This document shows, one piece after another, positions 11,470-21,661 of a stretch of 64,000 nt of DNA; the first letter of the stretch is position 1; each line of letters begins with the position of its first letter. Location of the stretch: NCBI GenBank assembly GCA_029204045.2, contig JAQNDB010000470.1, positions 18,861-82,860 of the forward strand. The letters run 5' to 3'. Under the pieces are notes generated by a model, which was given only the letters and a program-made list of their open reading frames with translations, did no database searches and had not been told where the DNA came from. The position numbers and the translations under genes were made by a program. The stretch is from Tillandsia leiboldiana. Its lineage: Eukaryota > Streptophyta > Magnoliopsida > Poales > Bromeliaceae.

Positions 11470-11773
11470 CTTGTTGGGTCGTATATAATACGGATCTAAA
11501 TAGGGGAAGAAACACCTAGAGGGGGGTGAATAGGTGTAAACGTATAAACACTCAAAAATCGTTGCGATAAAAAAACCCAATGCGGAAATGAAAATAACTC
11601 GCAAGATTTTTACGTGGAAAACTCCATCACCGGAGTAAAAAACCACGGGACCGATAACACGGCAGAAATCCACTAGAATTAAAACACGTACAAGGTGATT
11701 TACCGTACACACTTACGACTCAACCTTTTCCATACGCTCCTAGAGGATCTTCTCCACTCGCTCCAGACGCTTC

Positions 11774-11960
11774 TCGAATCCACGATCTGCGCCCAACGCC
11801 GAATCCACGGCGTCCAACGTCGAATCCACGACGTCCGACCGAATCCACGGTCTTCACCCAATAGCACCCTTCGAATCCACGAACGTGCCTCGCTCCGAAT
11901 CCACGAGAGCGAATGAACCTTGAATCCACAAGGACACGCGAATCCACGCGCCGATTTTGG
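11774..11960 (-). repeat. Array of eight TGGATT-loop hairpins in the Sire-C LTR
   Basis: AATCCA occurs eight times on the plus strand, each flanked by a short inverted repeat that differs from unit to unit (for example CGCC/GGCG, CGTC/GACG, GACC/GGTC, CCTTG/CAAGG). The array matches unit by unit that of Sire-B at 41291-41475. It lies between the TATA box and the primer-binding site, so it would be in the RNA leader. Confidence 0.85.
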
Positions 11961-12300
11961 GGTAATCGTTGTTTTTTGGGTGGTGATGATCCGCCGAATA
12001 CTTAGATCAAAGATAGATCGGAAATACCATCTAAGTATTCATTAGTTTGATTCAACTCAAGATGTGAGTATGAAAACCTAGAATCAAACTAATCAATATA
12101 GATGAAGAAACATAGAGTATTCTCTAATGATTTCCTTTCTTCTCTATATGTGGATCTATAGCCGTATAAGATGATATATGAAAATGACGGCTATGTGGAT
12201 TAACCCTAGAAAGAAAGACATAGGGTCTATTTATAGGTTAGAAACCCTAGGAAGGAGATAAGAATCAAAAACCTGCCATTTCTGGAATTTTACGGACGGC

Positions 12301-12582
12301 GATCCGGATCGTGATAACTGAGATCCGGATCGTCATAACGAAATAGCCAATTCCAGAAAAACGAAGGTTCGGGATCCGGATCATGTAACTACGATCCGGA
12401 TCGTTCATACAGTTCACCAAACATCAACGTTCGGGATCCGGATTGCGAAGCAAGATCCGGATCGTTCAAGGTAGATGGTAAACTCAACGTTCGGGATCCG
12501 GATCAAGAGACTACGATCCGGATTGCGACGATGTATGAACGAACCACCTTCGGGATCCGGATCGAACAGCCTGATCCGGATC
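12301..12582 (-). promoter_or_regulatory. Ten paired GATCCGGATC palindromes in the U3 of Sire-C
   Basis: Ten copies of GATCCGGATC or one-base variants (two read GATCCGGATT) come in five pairs. They lie upstream of the TATA box and are shared with Sire-A and Sire-B. Palindromic CpG-bearing repeats in the cis-regulatory part of Sirevirus LTRs are a known trait of the group. Confidence 0.8.
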
Positions 12583-12809
12583 CTGAACATGTCCCAAGTC
12601 CAGTTTTTGATTTTTATGCAATGAAAGATTCTTCCAAGTGTTTCTACACTACAAGAAGTATTCGGATCACACAAATTCTTTAGTTAAACATACCTGATCC
12701 TTTTGAATTCTTCTTTCTTGAGATTGAGTTAAATGATCCAACTTTCTTCACCTTCAATCTTCAGGACTTGAAACTTTCACGAAACTACGCCAACTCAAAT
12801 TCCGTAACA

Positions 12810-12850
12810 AGTTCTAGGATGGGTGACCCCCTGGGAAGTGGGGCGTCACA
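12810..12850 (+). repeat. Remnant of a Cassandra-type LTR (5S rRNA-like end)
   Basis: These 41 bases are identical to the last 41 bases of the small LTR inside Ty3-E (50560-50600). They include the 5S box C segment AGGATGGGTGACCCCCTGG and the terminus GGGGCGTCACA. The next base starts Ty3-G LTR sequence corresponding to 63205. The rest of this small LTR lies left of Sire-C, beyond the window. It may be a solo LTR or the 3' LTR of a full TRIM; GCGGA (12851-12855) would be the right target copy. Confidence 0.75.
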
Positions 12851-13484
12851 GCGGAAGCCTTTTTGTAGAAAGGTGAGTTGGCGTCGTGTTGAGAGCTTGC
12901 GGATCGAGCATCGGCTTTTTGGATGTGTTCATTGAGAGATGATCACTTGGGACATGTGTTTTGTGTTTTTACAGAGGTGCTCGGTAGGTTTCGGGGTGAT
13001 GCGGAGGTCCCGAGGAAAGAAAGTGAGTTGGCGGCGCAAGTTGGAAAGCTTCTGGCAGGTTTTTGGAACTGGCCACTTGGTTCCGGAACTGGCCATTTAG
13101 TTCCGGAACCAGCGGTGGTGTTCCGGTACCCTCATGCTGGTACCCGAACACAGACTCTGGAAGTGCCCGAAATGAGCTCGGATTTGCACAGTAAAGGGGC
13201 ATTGTTGTCTGTTCACTGTTCCAACCACCCAGACATGTTTTATACACCTGGACACCTGCTCCCTCACCCACTCTTCATCTTATCTCTTCCTCCATCATTC
13301 TTGCTGCCAGAGAAGAGAAGAGGAAGTAGTAGAAGGAGAATAAGGAAGGAAGTGTATTGTGCTGCTTGTGGGAGTTGACCGAGTCAATGTGCGCGCGCGA
13401 GGAGCAATTTGAGGTAAATTGTTTGTTGGTGATTATAGATTTTGGATTATTGGTTTCCCTCATGGATTTTGTGGATGGAATTAA
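12851..13484 (+). repeat. Ty3-G 5' LTR, first visible part
   Basis: Nearly identical to 63205-63860 of the 3' LTR. About 117 bases of the LTR start (equivalent to 63088-63204) must lie left of the window, displaced by Cassandra, Sire-C and Ty3-F. It contains a short series of TTCCGGAAC palindromes near 13080-13130. The small open frames here are not conserved between the two LTR copies because of indels, and are not called. Confidence 0.88.
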
Positions 13485-13812
13485 TGTTACGGCATTTTGG
13501 TGTTGGCATATTTCGTGAGTCAAGTCAGTGAGTTGAGTCGGAGTCTTAAAGGGATCAAATTGTCAATCAGCAATCAAAGACTTAGAGAAGATTCAACAAG
13601 AGCTCAAGTTGACACTCAGTGTCTTGAGTCTTGAAGATTGAAGTTGAAGAATTGTGGATCAGTTACATCAATCTCAAGAAGAAAGTATTCAAGAGGATCA
13701 GGTATGTTTAACTAAATAATTGTGGTGATCCGAATACTTTCTTATAGTGTAGAAACACTTGGATGAACTTTTAATTGCATAAAAATCAAAAACTGGACAT
13801 GGGACATGTTCA

Positions 13813-14036
13813 GGATCCGGATCAGACCTTGCAATCCGGATCCCGAAGGGTACTTGTTCATTGGCAATTTCAATCCGGATCCTAGGCCATTCCGATCCGG
13901 ATCCCGAACATGGGACTTTGCTGAATTGCATGAACGATCCGGATCGGACCTTGCAATCCGGATCCCGAACCCTTGGTTTTCTGGAATCGTCAATCTCGTT
14001 ACGACGATCCGGATCGCAGTAAATCCGATCCGGATC
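13813..14036 (+). promoter_or_regulatory. Paired GATCCGGATC palindromes in the U3 of Sire-A
   Basis: About eight copies of (G/A)ATCCGGATC arranged in pairs, followed by the TATA box. The spacers between copies differ from those of Sire-B, so the palindrome itself is the conserved part. Confidence 0.8.
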
Positions 14037-14102
14037 GCCGTCCTGAAAATTTCCAGATAAGGTATGTTTTTGATTCTTATCTCTTTCCAAAGGTTTCTAA
14101 AC

Positions 14103-14110
14103 TATAAATA
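14103..14110 (+). promoter_or_regulatory. TATA box of the Sire-A LTR
   Basis: TATAAATA about 65 bases downstream of the last palindrome; the matching position in Sire-B is 17584-17591. Transcription would start near 14135. Confidence 0.7.
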
Positions 14111-14361
14111 GACATTTAGGGTTTCTCAAAAACGTGGGAGCTACGGCCGATCAATTTATAAAACTCTTGAGAGCAACCCTAGAGGCTAGGTTTTCATTGT
14201 TCTTCTTAATAGCCTCTTTTAGGTCAATTCGACGGTTCTTCCAAGATCTATCTTTTGTCGAATTGATCTAATCTTTGCTTAGAGATTTTTCCTATGGATC
14301 TTCATTGATAATCTAAGCAAAGGATCACCATCGAAGTCAATATTCTTATCGACTGAGTTTG

Positions 14362-14465
14362 CGTCGTGGATTCGGCGTGGCATCGTGGATTCGGTGTGCT
14401 AAAGGCGTTTCGTGGATTCGAAACGTGTGCTCGTGGATTCGAGTGGCGTTCGTGGATTCGAACGT
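14362..14465 (+). repeat. Array of five TGGATT-loop hairpins in the Sire-A LTR
   Basis: TGGATT at 14367, 14386, 14413, 14434 and 14453, each inside a short inverted repeat. The third has CGTTTCG/CGAAACG arms and the fifth CGTTCG/CGAACG. The arms differ from those of Sire-B while the loop and the closing CG pairs are constant. Confidence 0.85.
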
Positions 14466-14499
14466 GTGCAGTGGGCGTGCAAAATCGGTGGAGCGCGAG

Positions 14500-14697
14500 G
14501 TCCAAGAAATTGAAGGAGGGGTTAAATCCGTGGAGACGGTAATCACCTTGTTATTCTTCTTTTCTTAGTGGATTGTTATTGCGTGGACATCCAACCGGTC
14601 AACGCAAGGTCCGAAGAAGCTGAAGGAGGGGTTGAGTCCGTGGAGTCGGTAATCACCTTGTTATTCTTCTATTCTTAGTGGATTGTTATTGCGTGTT
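14500..14697 (+). repeat. Tandem duplication of about 110 bp in the Sire-A LTR
   Basis: The segment with CGGTAATCACCTTGTTATTC at 14537 recurs at 14647, with the surrounding 80 or so bases alike in both copies. It is present in both LTRs of Sire-A (also about 44280-44477), so it predates this insertion. Confidence 0.8.
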
Positions 14698-14886
14698 GGT
14701 CCCGTGGTTTTTCTCCTGGATTGGAGTTTCCACGTAAATCTCGGTGTGCTGTTTTTATTTTCCGCATTGGTTTTTATTTTGCACTGAGATTGAGTTTTTA
14801 AGTATTACACCTATTCACCCCCCCTCTAGTTGTTTGATAGTACCTATTTAGATCCTTGTGGATCCTACATTATAAAAACCTACAAT

Positions 14887-14897
14887 TGGTATCAGAG
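14887..14897 (+). other. Primer-binding site of Sire-A
   Basis: TGGTATCAGAG two bases after the LTR end, complementary to initiator tRNA-Met; the match ends earlier than in Sire-B. Confidence 0.85.
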
Positions 14898-14921
14898 AGG
14901 GTTTTAGGTTTATCTATCATA

Positions 14922-16886
14922 TTGGGTGAAAGTGGTAATATTTATAAACCTCATCTTTTTGATGGGACTAATTATGCTTATTGGAAAGTGCGGATGAGAG
15001 CTTTTCTCATCGCAATTGATGAGCGGGTATGGCAATCCGTGGAATACGGTTGGGTGCATCCTGTTGAGGAAGTAGGAAATTCTACTACCCCAAAACCTCG
15101 CTCTAGATGGTCCAAAGAGGAACTCGAAAGATCTTCTTACAATGGGAAAGGTATGAACGCTCTTTTTAACTCTCTTTCCTCGACTGAGTTTACAAGAATT
15201 TCCGCGTGTGAATCCGCGAAGGAAATTTGGGATATTCTCAAAATTACACATGAGGGTACTAATCTTGTAAAAATTTAAAAGCTCCAGATGCTTACAAGTT
15301 AATTTGACTCTATTCATATGGAAGAGCATGAATTGTTTACAGATTATTACACTAGACTTCAAGATGTAATTAATACATGTGCTAATTTAGGAGAAAAGAT
15401 CCCGGAGTCGAAAATTGTAAGAAAGATACTTCGGACTCTTCCGGAACGGTTTAGGGCAAAGGTTACCGCCATTGAAACCGTTAGTCATCCGGATGAGATG
15501 AGTGTAGAGGAATTAGTAGGTGCTTTACAAACTTATGAGATGACTTTTCCTACTAATCAAGTTTCTTCCAAGTCTTCTTCTAAGCTTACAGGTATTGCAT
15601 TCAAATCCACAAAGGAAGAAGATAGCGAATCAAGCTCCGACGATGAAATCTCTTTTGCCGATTTTGAAGAACAATTGGCGCGGATCGTAAAGAAATTTCG
15701 TCGGAAGTTTTGGAAGAATCGAACCGATGGATCTCCATCCACGAAATCTTCTAAAGGATCATCGGGTTCTAAATCCTCTAAACTCAAAAGCTTTGCAAAA
15801 CCTTCTAAAGAAAAAGAAAAAGATGATTACGAAGGGGAAATCCAATGCTATCGATGCAAAGGCTACGGCCATTTTTCAATGGATTGTCCTTCTAAGAAAT
15901 CATATAAAAAGAAGGCTTTGCAAGCGAAAACTTGGGACGATTCTACTTCTAATGAATCAACCTCAAGTAAAGAGGAAAAAGAAAAAATCGTTGCTTCTCA
16001 TGCCTCTCATTTTCCCTCTTCTAATAATTGTTTATCATCTTTAGTCACTGACTCTACTCCTTTGATTTTGTATGAAACATCAACAACCGGCGGAGAGTCA
16101 TCAAGTGAGGGGGAGTCGGACGAGGAAGAACTCGTTGAGGCATATCAACAACTTCTTGCGGAATCTAAGAAGATGGTCAAGCATATCAAGAAGTTGAGGA
16201 AGCAACGACTTGAAGATCAAGACGAGAATCATGCTTTAAAGATAAAACTTCATGATCTCGAGGAGGAACGAGAGCTTTTATTGGATAATAATAAAATCCT
16301 CCAAGAAAAGATAAATCAATCGGAAACGACCGTTAATTCCCACATTAACAAGATTGATTTTCTAGAAAAACAGTTTGAGGAGATTCATGTCACCAACCAA
16401 GTTTTGACCAAGCAAGTTCATGAACTAAAATTCGACATACAAAGGCTTTCAACCGGTTCGAAGAAACATGATTGTATGTCCGGATTAGGTCAAACAAGCA
16501 AGGTTGGTTTGGGATTCAAAAAGGACCAAACTGTTCATGCTTCAAGTTCCACAATGAAATTGAAAGGAAGAACTTGTCACTTATGTGGACTTGAAGGACA
16601 TTGGGTGAAGAATTGCCCGAAAAAGAGAAAGAAGAGTCCTTCGGCAACTTCATCTACGGAGCGAACTCAACGGAATCAAAAGACACATCAAGTCAAAGGA
16701 GTTCACTCAACCCACCAAAGGTCCGAGCCACAATATCAATCATACAAGTGGATCATTACGAGGCAAAGACCTAAGGTGGATCAACAGTCAAAGCTATCAT
16801 CTCCCAACCACAATGAATCAAGACAACCCAAAATTCGACAATTTTGGATTCGGAAAGGTGATATCTTTCCTTGTCTTAAGTTCTAA
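14922..16886 (+). pseudogene. gag: Gag of Sire-A (about 655 codons, start codon lost, one internal stop)
   Basis: Homologue of Sire-B and Sire-C Gag. The codon aligned with their ATG is TTG at 14922, and a TAA at 15276-15278 replaces a Gln codon (CAG in Sire-B). From 15318 a 522-codon frame stays open. It carries the Gag domain, zinc knuckle CYRCKGYGHFSMDC (near 15848), an acidic Ser-rich part, a long coiled coil and a second knuckle CHLCGLEGHWVKNC (near 16575). It ends with a motif equal to Sire-B's VRKGEIFPCL and then a stop, where Sire-B continues into protease. Either the gene decayed after insertion or the Gag is supplied in trans. Its long open remainder suggests recent decay. Confidence 0.88.
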
Positions 16887-17007
16887 ATAGCTTATGACTG
16901 TATGTAATGCTTTGATTGGTTTTCCTTTCATATTTTTCTGAATCTTTGCATTACATGTTTTTCAATGCTCTTCGTTTTTATACTTTGTTTTTGAACAAAA
17001 GGGTTTT
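16887..17007 (+). other. Non-coding DNA after the Sire-A gag
   Basis: AT-rich, no frame; ends at the target copy GTTTT (17003-17007) for Sire-B. Confidence 0.7.
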
Positions 17008-18048
17008 TGTTACGGAATTTGAGTTGGCGTAGTTTCATGAAAGTCTCAAGTCTTGAAGATTGAAGGTGAAGAAAGTTGGATCGTTTAACTCAATCTCAAG
17101 AAAGAAGAATTCAAAAGGATCAGGTATGTTTAACCTAAGATTTTGTGTGATCCGAATACTTCTTGTAGTGTAGAAACACTTGGAAGAATCTTTCATTGCA
17201 TAAAAATCAAAAACTGGACTTGGGACATGTTCAGGATCCGGATCAGGTTGTTCGATCCGGATCCCGAAGGTGGTTCGTTCATACACCAGTTCAATCCGGA
17301 TCGTAGCCTCTCTTGATCCGGATCCCGAACACTGAGTTTACCATCTTCCTTGAACGATCCGGATCAGGCTTCGCAATCCGGATCCCGAACGTTGATGCTT
17401 GGTGAACTGTATGAACGATCCGGATCAAGCACTTCGATCCGGATCCCGAACCTTCGTTTTACTGGAATTACCTGACTCGTTACGACGATCCGGATCACAG
17501 TTAATCCGATCCGGATCGCCGTCCGTAAAATCTCCAGAAATGTTAGGTTTTTGATTCTTATCTCCTTCCTAGGGTTTCTAACCTATAAATAGACCCTATG
17601 ACTCTTCTTCTAGGGTTAATCCAAAAAGAGGCCGAAAATAACAATAGTCGTCATTTTCATATTTACGCCTCGAGATCCACATATAGAGAAGAAAGGAAAT
17701 CATTAGAGAATACTCTATGTTTCTTCATCTATATTGATTAGTTTGATTCTAGGTTTTCATACTCACATCTTGAGTTGAATCAAACTAATGAATACTTAGA
17801 TGGTATTTCCGATCTATCTTTGATCTAAGTATTCGGCGGATCATCACCACCCAAAAATAACGATTTACCCCAAAAATCGGCGCGTGGATTCGCGTGTCCT
17901 TGTGGATTCAAGGTTCAACCGCTCTCGTGGATTCGGAGCGAGGCACGTTCGTGGATTCGAAGGGTGCTATTGGGTGAAGACCGTGGATTCGGTCGGACGT
18001 CGTGGATTCGACGTTGGACGCCGTGGATTCGGCGTTGGGCGCAGATCG
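17008..18048 (+). repeat. Sire-B 5' LTR, first part
   Basis: Matches 40420-41460 of the 3' LTR. It contains the ten-copy palindrome array (17235-17519), the TATA box TATAAATA (17584-17591) and the first seven TGGATT hairpins (17880-18040). The solo LTR enters after GATCG (18044-18048). Confidence 0.95.
17235..17519 (+). promoter_or_regulatory. Ten paired ATCCGGATC palindromes and TATA in the Sire-B U3
   Basis: Ten copies of ATCCGGATC in five pairs, each pair separated by about 10-15 bases and often followed by CCGAA. The TATA box follows 65 bases after the last copy. Each copy contains a CpG within a palindrome. Cis-regulatory palindromes of this kind are a known Sirevirus LTR trait; factor binding is not shown. 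Confidence 0.8.
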
Positions 18049-21000
18049 TGTAGTGTACTGATTTTCCCATGCAACTTTCCGGTGAATCCATTGTGTAGAA
18101 CACCTAGTGTTGGTGTCTGGCCCATGGTGCATCGAAGGGGTGCCACCGATGGACCTTGTGAGACTTTGATAGCGGAATTGGCCTTCGGCTGTAATTGCCG
18201 AATTTTAGAAAAGGTTTTGGGCCAATCTGAGGTTAGATTTGGATTCAGCGCGGAAAAACGCTTGAAAACGGCTATTTGCTTGTTGAATTTGGAGTCCGGA
18301 TGACCAAATGCGGGCTTCCGGAAGATTTGGGGGAATTTCGGTGCATGGGGGTGACACGTGGACCGGCCCGTGCCACGTGGCGGCCTTTTATTGGCCGGCT
18401 CACGCGGCTGGGTCCACGCAGTGGCGCGGCGGTGCATGGACCGCGGCGGGTGGACGCGTGGCGTGCCCTGGTAGGCGGGCGCACGCGGCACGGCTCACTG
18501 GAATTGCGGGATTGCGGTGGACCGGGCGCATGACACGTGGCGGCTTGGGATTCGTCGGTCCACGTGGGCGCGGTCCACGGGTGCGCGGGGGAGGGCGCCT
18601 CGGTACTGTGCGCGCACGTGCGCGCACAGTGGCGCCAGGCGGGGCGGTCGGCCGCACTCGAGTGCGACACGTGTCGCCTCGGGATTGGCCGGCCGTACCT
18701 ACCCCCGCTGACTGCGGGGGGCCACGTGGCGTGTGCGGGCCGCGGGGATCCGCTGTCCCCTGTTGTGGGGCGACGTGGCAGCACCTGGGGATTTCGGGCG
18801 CGTCGGACGGAACGCATGCAACCGGTTTCCGGGCGCAGTGCGCCCGAAACTTGCGCCCGGAAATCCGGATTTTTTTGTGTTGGGCTGGGCCTTTAAATAG
18901 CTCCCCCATTCGCCCCTTTAGCTTTTTTTTGGGCTTCTTTTCACTGGGCTTCCTTCACGGCGATTCCTCCTCTCTCAGAGCTCAACCCTTTGGAGAAGTT
19001 TGAAGATTTTTGGAGGCACGCATCCCGAGGTTCACCATTTTACGGCGCGGCGCGGCGCTTGTTCTCCGGCGATCCTCTTCGCCCCTTCTCAGTGTTTGGA
19101 CTCCTCCGACCCACCCCGACCTCAGAATTCGCCGATTCTTGCGCCGTTGGACTCACGACAGGTAGGGCTTCAACTCCTGTGTTTTATGGTTCCTCGATTT
19201 CCGTGCTGATCTTGGAGTTTTCTTAGCACCCATTTGACCCTTTTTCTTCGCGGACTTTTGGGACAGCACCGCAGTGTTCTTGCCATATCTTTTCACTCGG
19301 GCGTCGGAACGAGGCGATTCAAAAGGCAATTTTCATCTACGCTTCGCAAGGAGTCTCCTGGATTTTTCTCAGAATTTTCTGAATTTTAATCGAGGGTGAG
19401 AATCTCCTTTCTCTGTGGTTCCTTGTTACAGGAATTTAGTGCAGTTTGGAATTGGGGTGTACCCCTTGTCGGATTTTTATCTCAGCGTAGGAAACTCCAT
19501 ATTGGGCGTGCAGGTACTCGTTTCGACGGGCTCGTCGCAAGGATCGCGATAGTATTTTTCTTGGATTTTTCTGGGCAGTATTCGCAGGTAAAAATTAGTG
19601 AATTGTGGACTGCTGGTTTGGGGGACAGATTCTGGAATTGTGGATGTTAAGCTTATGTATTTTTCCTTTGGGGTATTTTGTACAGATTGGTGGTGTGTTG
19701 GACTGATCTTGGACTTCGCCTTTGGGAATTTTGGAATAGCGCTCGAGGTGGGTGATGTTGAGAACCTCCTACTTGTGAATGTCACTAGGCCTATTGGAAT
19801 GCCACGATTATGTGTTATTAAATATGAATGTATCTAGCATGCTTGCATGATATTAAGGTTCTTTTGCTAATACTTGCATTGTTAGCAGGCTACAAGTTAA
19901 TAAGTGGTGTTTCCATGTTTAGATATGCAATTTAATTAGTTGGAATGAATGCTATAGCCATATCATATTGTGTGTTAAGGAAAGGTTTGGGCATGTTGTT
20001 AGAATGCATGTTGTAAAAGGGGTACTTGCTAGTTAATTGTGCATCTAAATTGTATCATGTATCGTATATCATGCCACGTGTACATCGGGGGGTCCAAACA
20101 TTTAATGTTGTATATGTTAGAATAATTAAAAAGGGGTTTATCAAGTAAAGGACTTTGCATGCTTCAATGGTCATCTAGCTAGGCCACCTTTTTCTGCTAC
20201 ACATACATGCTGGAATTGACTTAGGAGAAACCATGCTTTCTATTCATTCTCCTGTAGTCTAGTTGTAGAGGATTGTGTAGTTCAGATGTTCAGAGTTGGG
20301 ACAGTCGGGGATGGATGGTTGGGTGTTGCGGCAACCGCGGACTGTGGGCGGTTGACCGGCTTACTAGTATTATTATTATTGCATCAGATTGGAGGTGAGG
20401 GATCGGGCTTCTTTAGTGGATGGTCTTACCCACTCGTTTAGAGTCTTGATCCAGTCCTGCTACATCAGATACTTATGGTTACATATTTTTACTCGTGTGG
20501 GTCGCTCCCCTCGAGTGCCACTCCGGAGTAGGCTTAGGGCCGAGCCGTGTGCCGGTCGATTGAGTACTTTGAGGATCGTGCCGTGTGCCGATCAGATACT
20601 GGGTTCTCGAGTTGACAGTACAGCAGGCAGTACCAGTGTTGACTGGTGTATTGATTGGGTTTGGTTGGCCAGGTTTTGACATACTGATGCATACTTCTAG
20701 CAATCTTGACAGCTAGGTATTTTAGAGGCATACTAGGGGTAGCTTTATCATCAGTAGACTTACCTTTAGCATACTACCTTTATTTCATTTTCGCCTCTAG
20801 TAGTCCTAGTGGGTATTTCTGAGTTTGAGGTCTACCCACTAGGGGAGGCTACTATTTTTATAGTAGTTCTCACCCCCACTGTTTTCTCTTTTCTTTTCCC
20901 CTTTGTTTTGTAGAGTCTTCTGCGGGAGTCGCGGGACCCTCTTCCCTGGATCGAGGTAAGAGGATCGTTGATTAGATAGCTGCTGCCCCGAGTTGGAGTT

Positions 21001-21312
21001 TGTAGTTTTGATGTATCCCCAGTACACTCAGACGGTTGTATTTTCCTTTTTTTTTGGGTCTGGCTGCGGCCAGCTGGTTGTATATATTTCGTGAGCTGGG
21101 AGAGACACTTGTATATTTTTGAGAGCTTACTGTACTTTCATTTCCTGCATTTGTCTGAGTTGTATTAGTTTTAGTTTAGCTCTGTTTTATGCTCCTTTAT
21201 TACTTGTTTTATATCTGAGCAGGTTATCAGCGCTTCGTGTACACGGGAAATTCCGTGTGCACGGCGGATCTGTGGACGGGCCCGGGTTCTGGTTTACACC
21301 CGGGGCGTGACA
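18049..21312 (+). repeat. Solo Ty3/gypsy LTR (3264 bp) inside the Sire-B 5' LTR
   Basis: Starts TGTAGTGTACTGA and ends CCGGGGCGTGACA, flanked by GATCG at 18044-18048 and 21313-21317. No primer-binding site, coding region or second LTR accompanies it, so it is the product of LTR-LTR recombination. It resembles the Ty3-E LTR along its length (start region, AAAACGCTTGAAAACGGCTA near 18254, G-box cluster, TTTAAATAG at 18892) but is well diverged. The small open frames inside are shadows of GC-rich non-coding DNA. Confidence 0.95.
18350..18780 (+). promoter_or_regulatory. G-box cluster in the solo Ty3 LTR, followed by a TATA-like box
   Basis: ACGTG-type motifs recur (GACACGTGG, GCCACGTGGC, GACACGTGTCG and others) along with ATTGG (inverted CCAAT) elements. 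A TATA-like TTTAAATAG lies at 18892-18900. The same module is found in Ty3-E. Confidence 0.55.
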
Positions 21313-21628
21313 GATCGTGGATTCGAGAAGCGTCGCGGAGCGAGCGGAGAAGATCCTCTAGGAGCGTATGGAAAAGGTTGAGTCGTAATTGTGTACGGTA
21401 AATCACCTTGTACGTGTTTTAATTCTAGTGGATTTCTGCCGTGTTATCGGTCCCGTGGTTTTTTACTCCGGTGATGGAGTTTTCCACGTAAAAATCTTGC
21501 GTATTATTTTTTATTTCCGCATTGGGTTTTTATCGCAACGATTTTTGAGTGTTTATACGTTTACACCTATTCACCCCCCTCTAGGTGTTTTTTCCCCTAT
21601 TTAGATCCGTATTACATATAACCCAACA
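21313..21628 (+). repeat. Sire-B 5' LTR, second part
   Basis: Begins with the second GATCG copy, completes the eighth TGGATT hairpin and continues to ACCCAACA at 21628; matches 41456-41771. Confidence 0.95.
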
Positions 21629-21630
21629 AG

Positions 21631-21642
21631 TGGTATCAGAGC
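21631..21642 (+). other. Primer-binding site of Sire-B
   Basis: TGGTATCAGAGC two bases inside the LTR, complementary to initiator tRNA-Met. Confidence 0.92.
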
Positions 21643-21661
21643 GGGAATAGGGTTGTAAACA

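Larger units (their letters stand above)
4811..12809 (-). mobile_element. Sire-C: Ty1/copia Sirevirus-type element, minus strand, truncated in window by Ty3-F
   Basis: Reading from 12809 down: 5' LTR, primer-binding site, Gag, defective pol, a long non-coding stretch, an internal promoter-like unit and an extra ORF that is cut by Ty3-F. The 3' part and 3' LTR must lie beyond the left edge. Sequence and layout match Sire-B very closely, so both belong to one family. The element entered a Cassandra LTR; its right flank is AGTTC (12810-12814), with the left copy off-window. It cannot be autonomous because the protease and the integrase zinc-finger part are deleted. Confidence 0.92.
11472..12809 (-). 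repeat. 5' LTR of Sire-C (1338 bp)
   Basis: On the element strand it begins TGTTACGGAATTTGAG (at 12809) and ends ACCCAACA (at 11472), as the Sire-B LTR does. Order on the element strand: a U3 with ten palindromes (12582-12301), a TATA box (TATAAATA near 12227-12234), then the TGGATT hairpin array (11960-11774), then the end. It is diverged from both Sire-B LTRs at scattered positions. Confidence 0.93.
13485..14884 (+). repeat. 5' LTR of Sire-A (1400 bp)
   Basis: Starts TGTTACGGCATTTTGG and ends AACCTACA just before the primer-binding site. U3 palindromes at 13813-14036, TATA box at 14103, hairpin array at 14362-14465, tandem duplication at 14500-14697. It differs from the 3' LTR by roughly ten substitutions (by eye) and a small indel near the end. 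Confidence 0.95.

Noticed and set aside
14541..14567. A mini-intron (GTAATC...TTCTTAG) in the Sire-A LTR
   Set aside because: About 30 bases is far too short for plant splicing, and the segment is part of a 110-bp tandem duplication.
18272..19003. Long overlapping frames on both strands in the solo LTR, and likewise in 3777-4756, 47130-48260, 55882-56907 and 29216-30094
   Set aside because: GC-rich non-coding DNA with few stop codons; the frames overlap on both strands, are broken by indels between LTR copies and show no domain.
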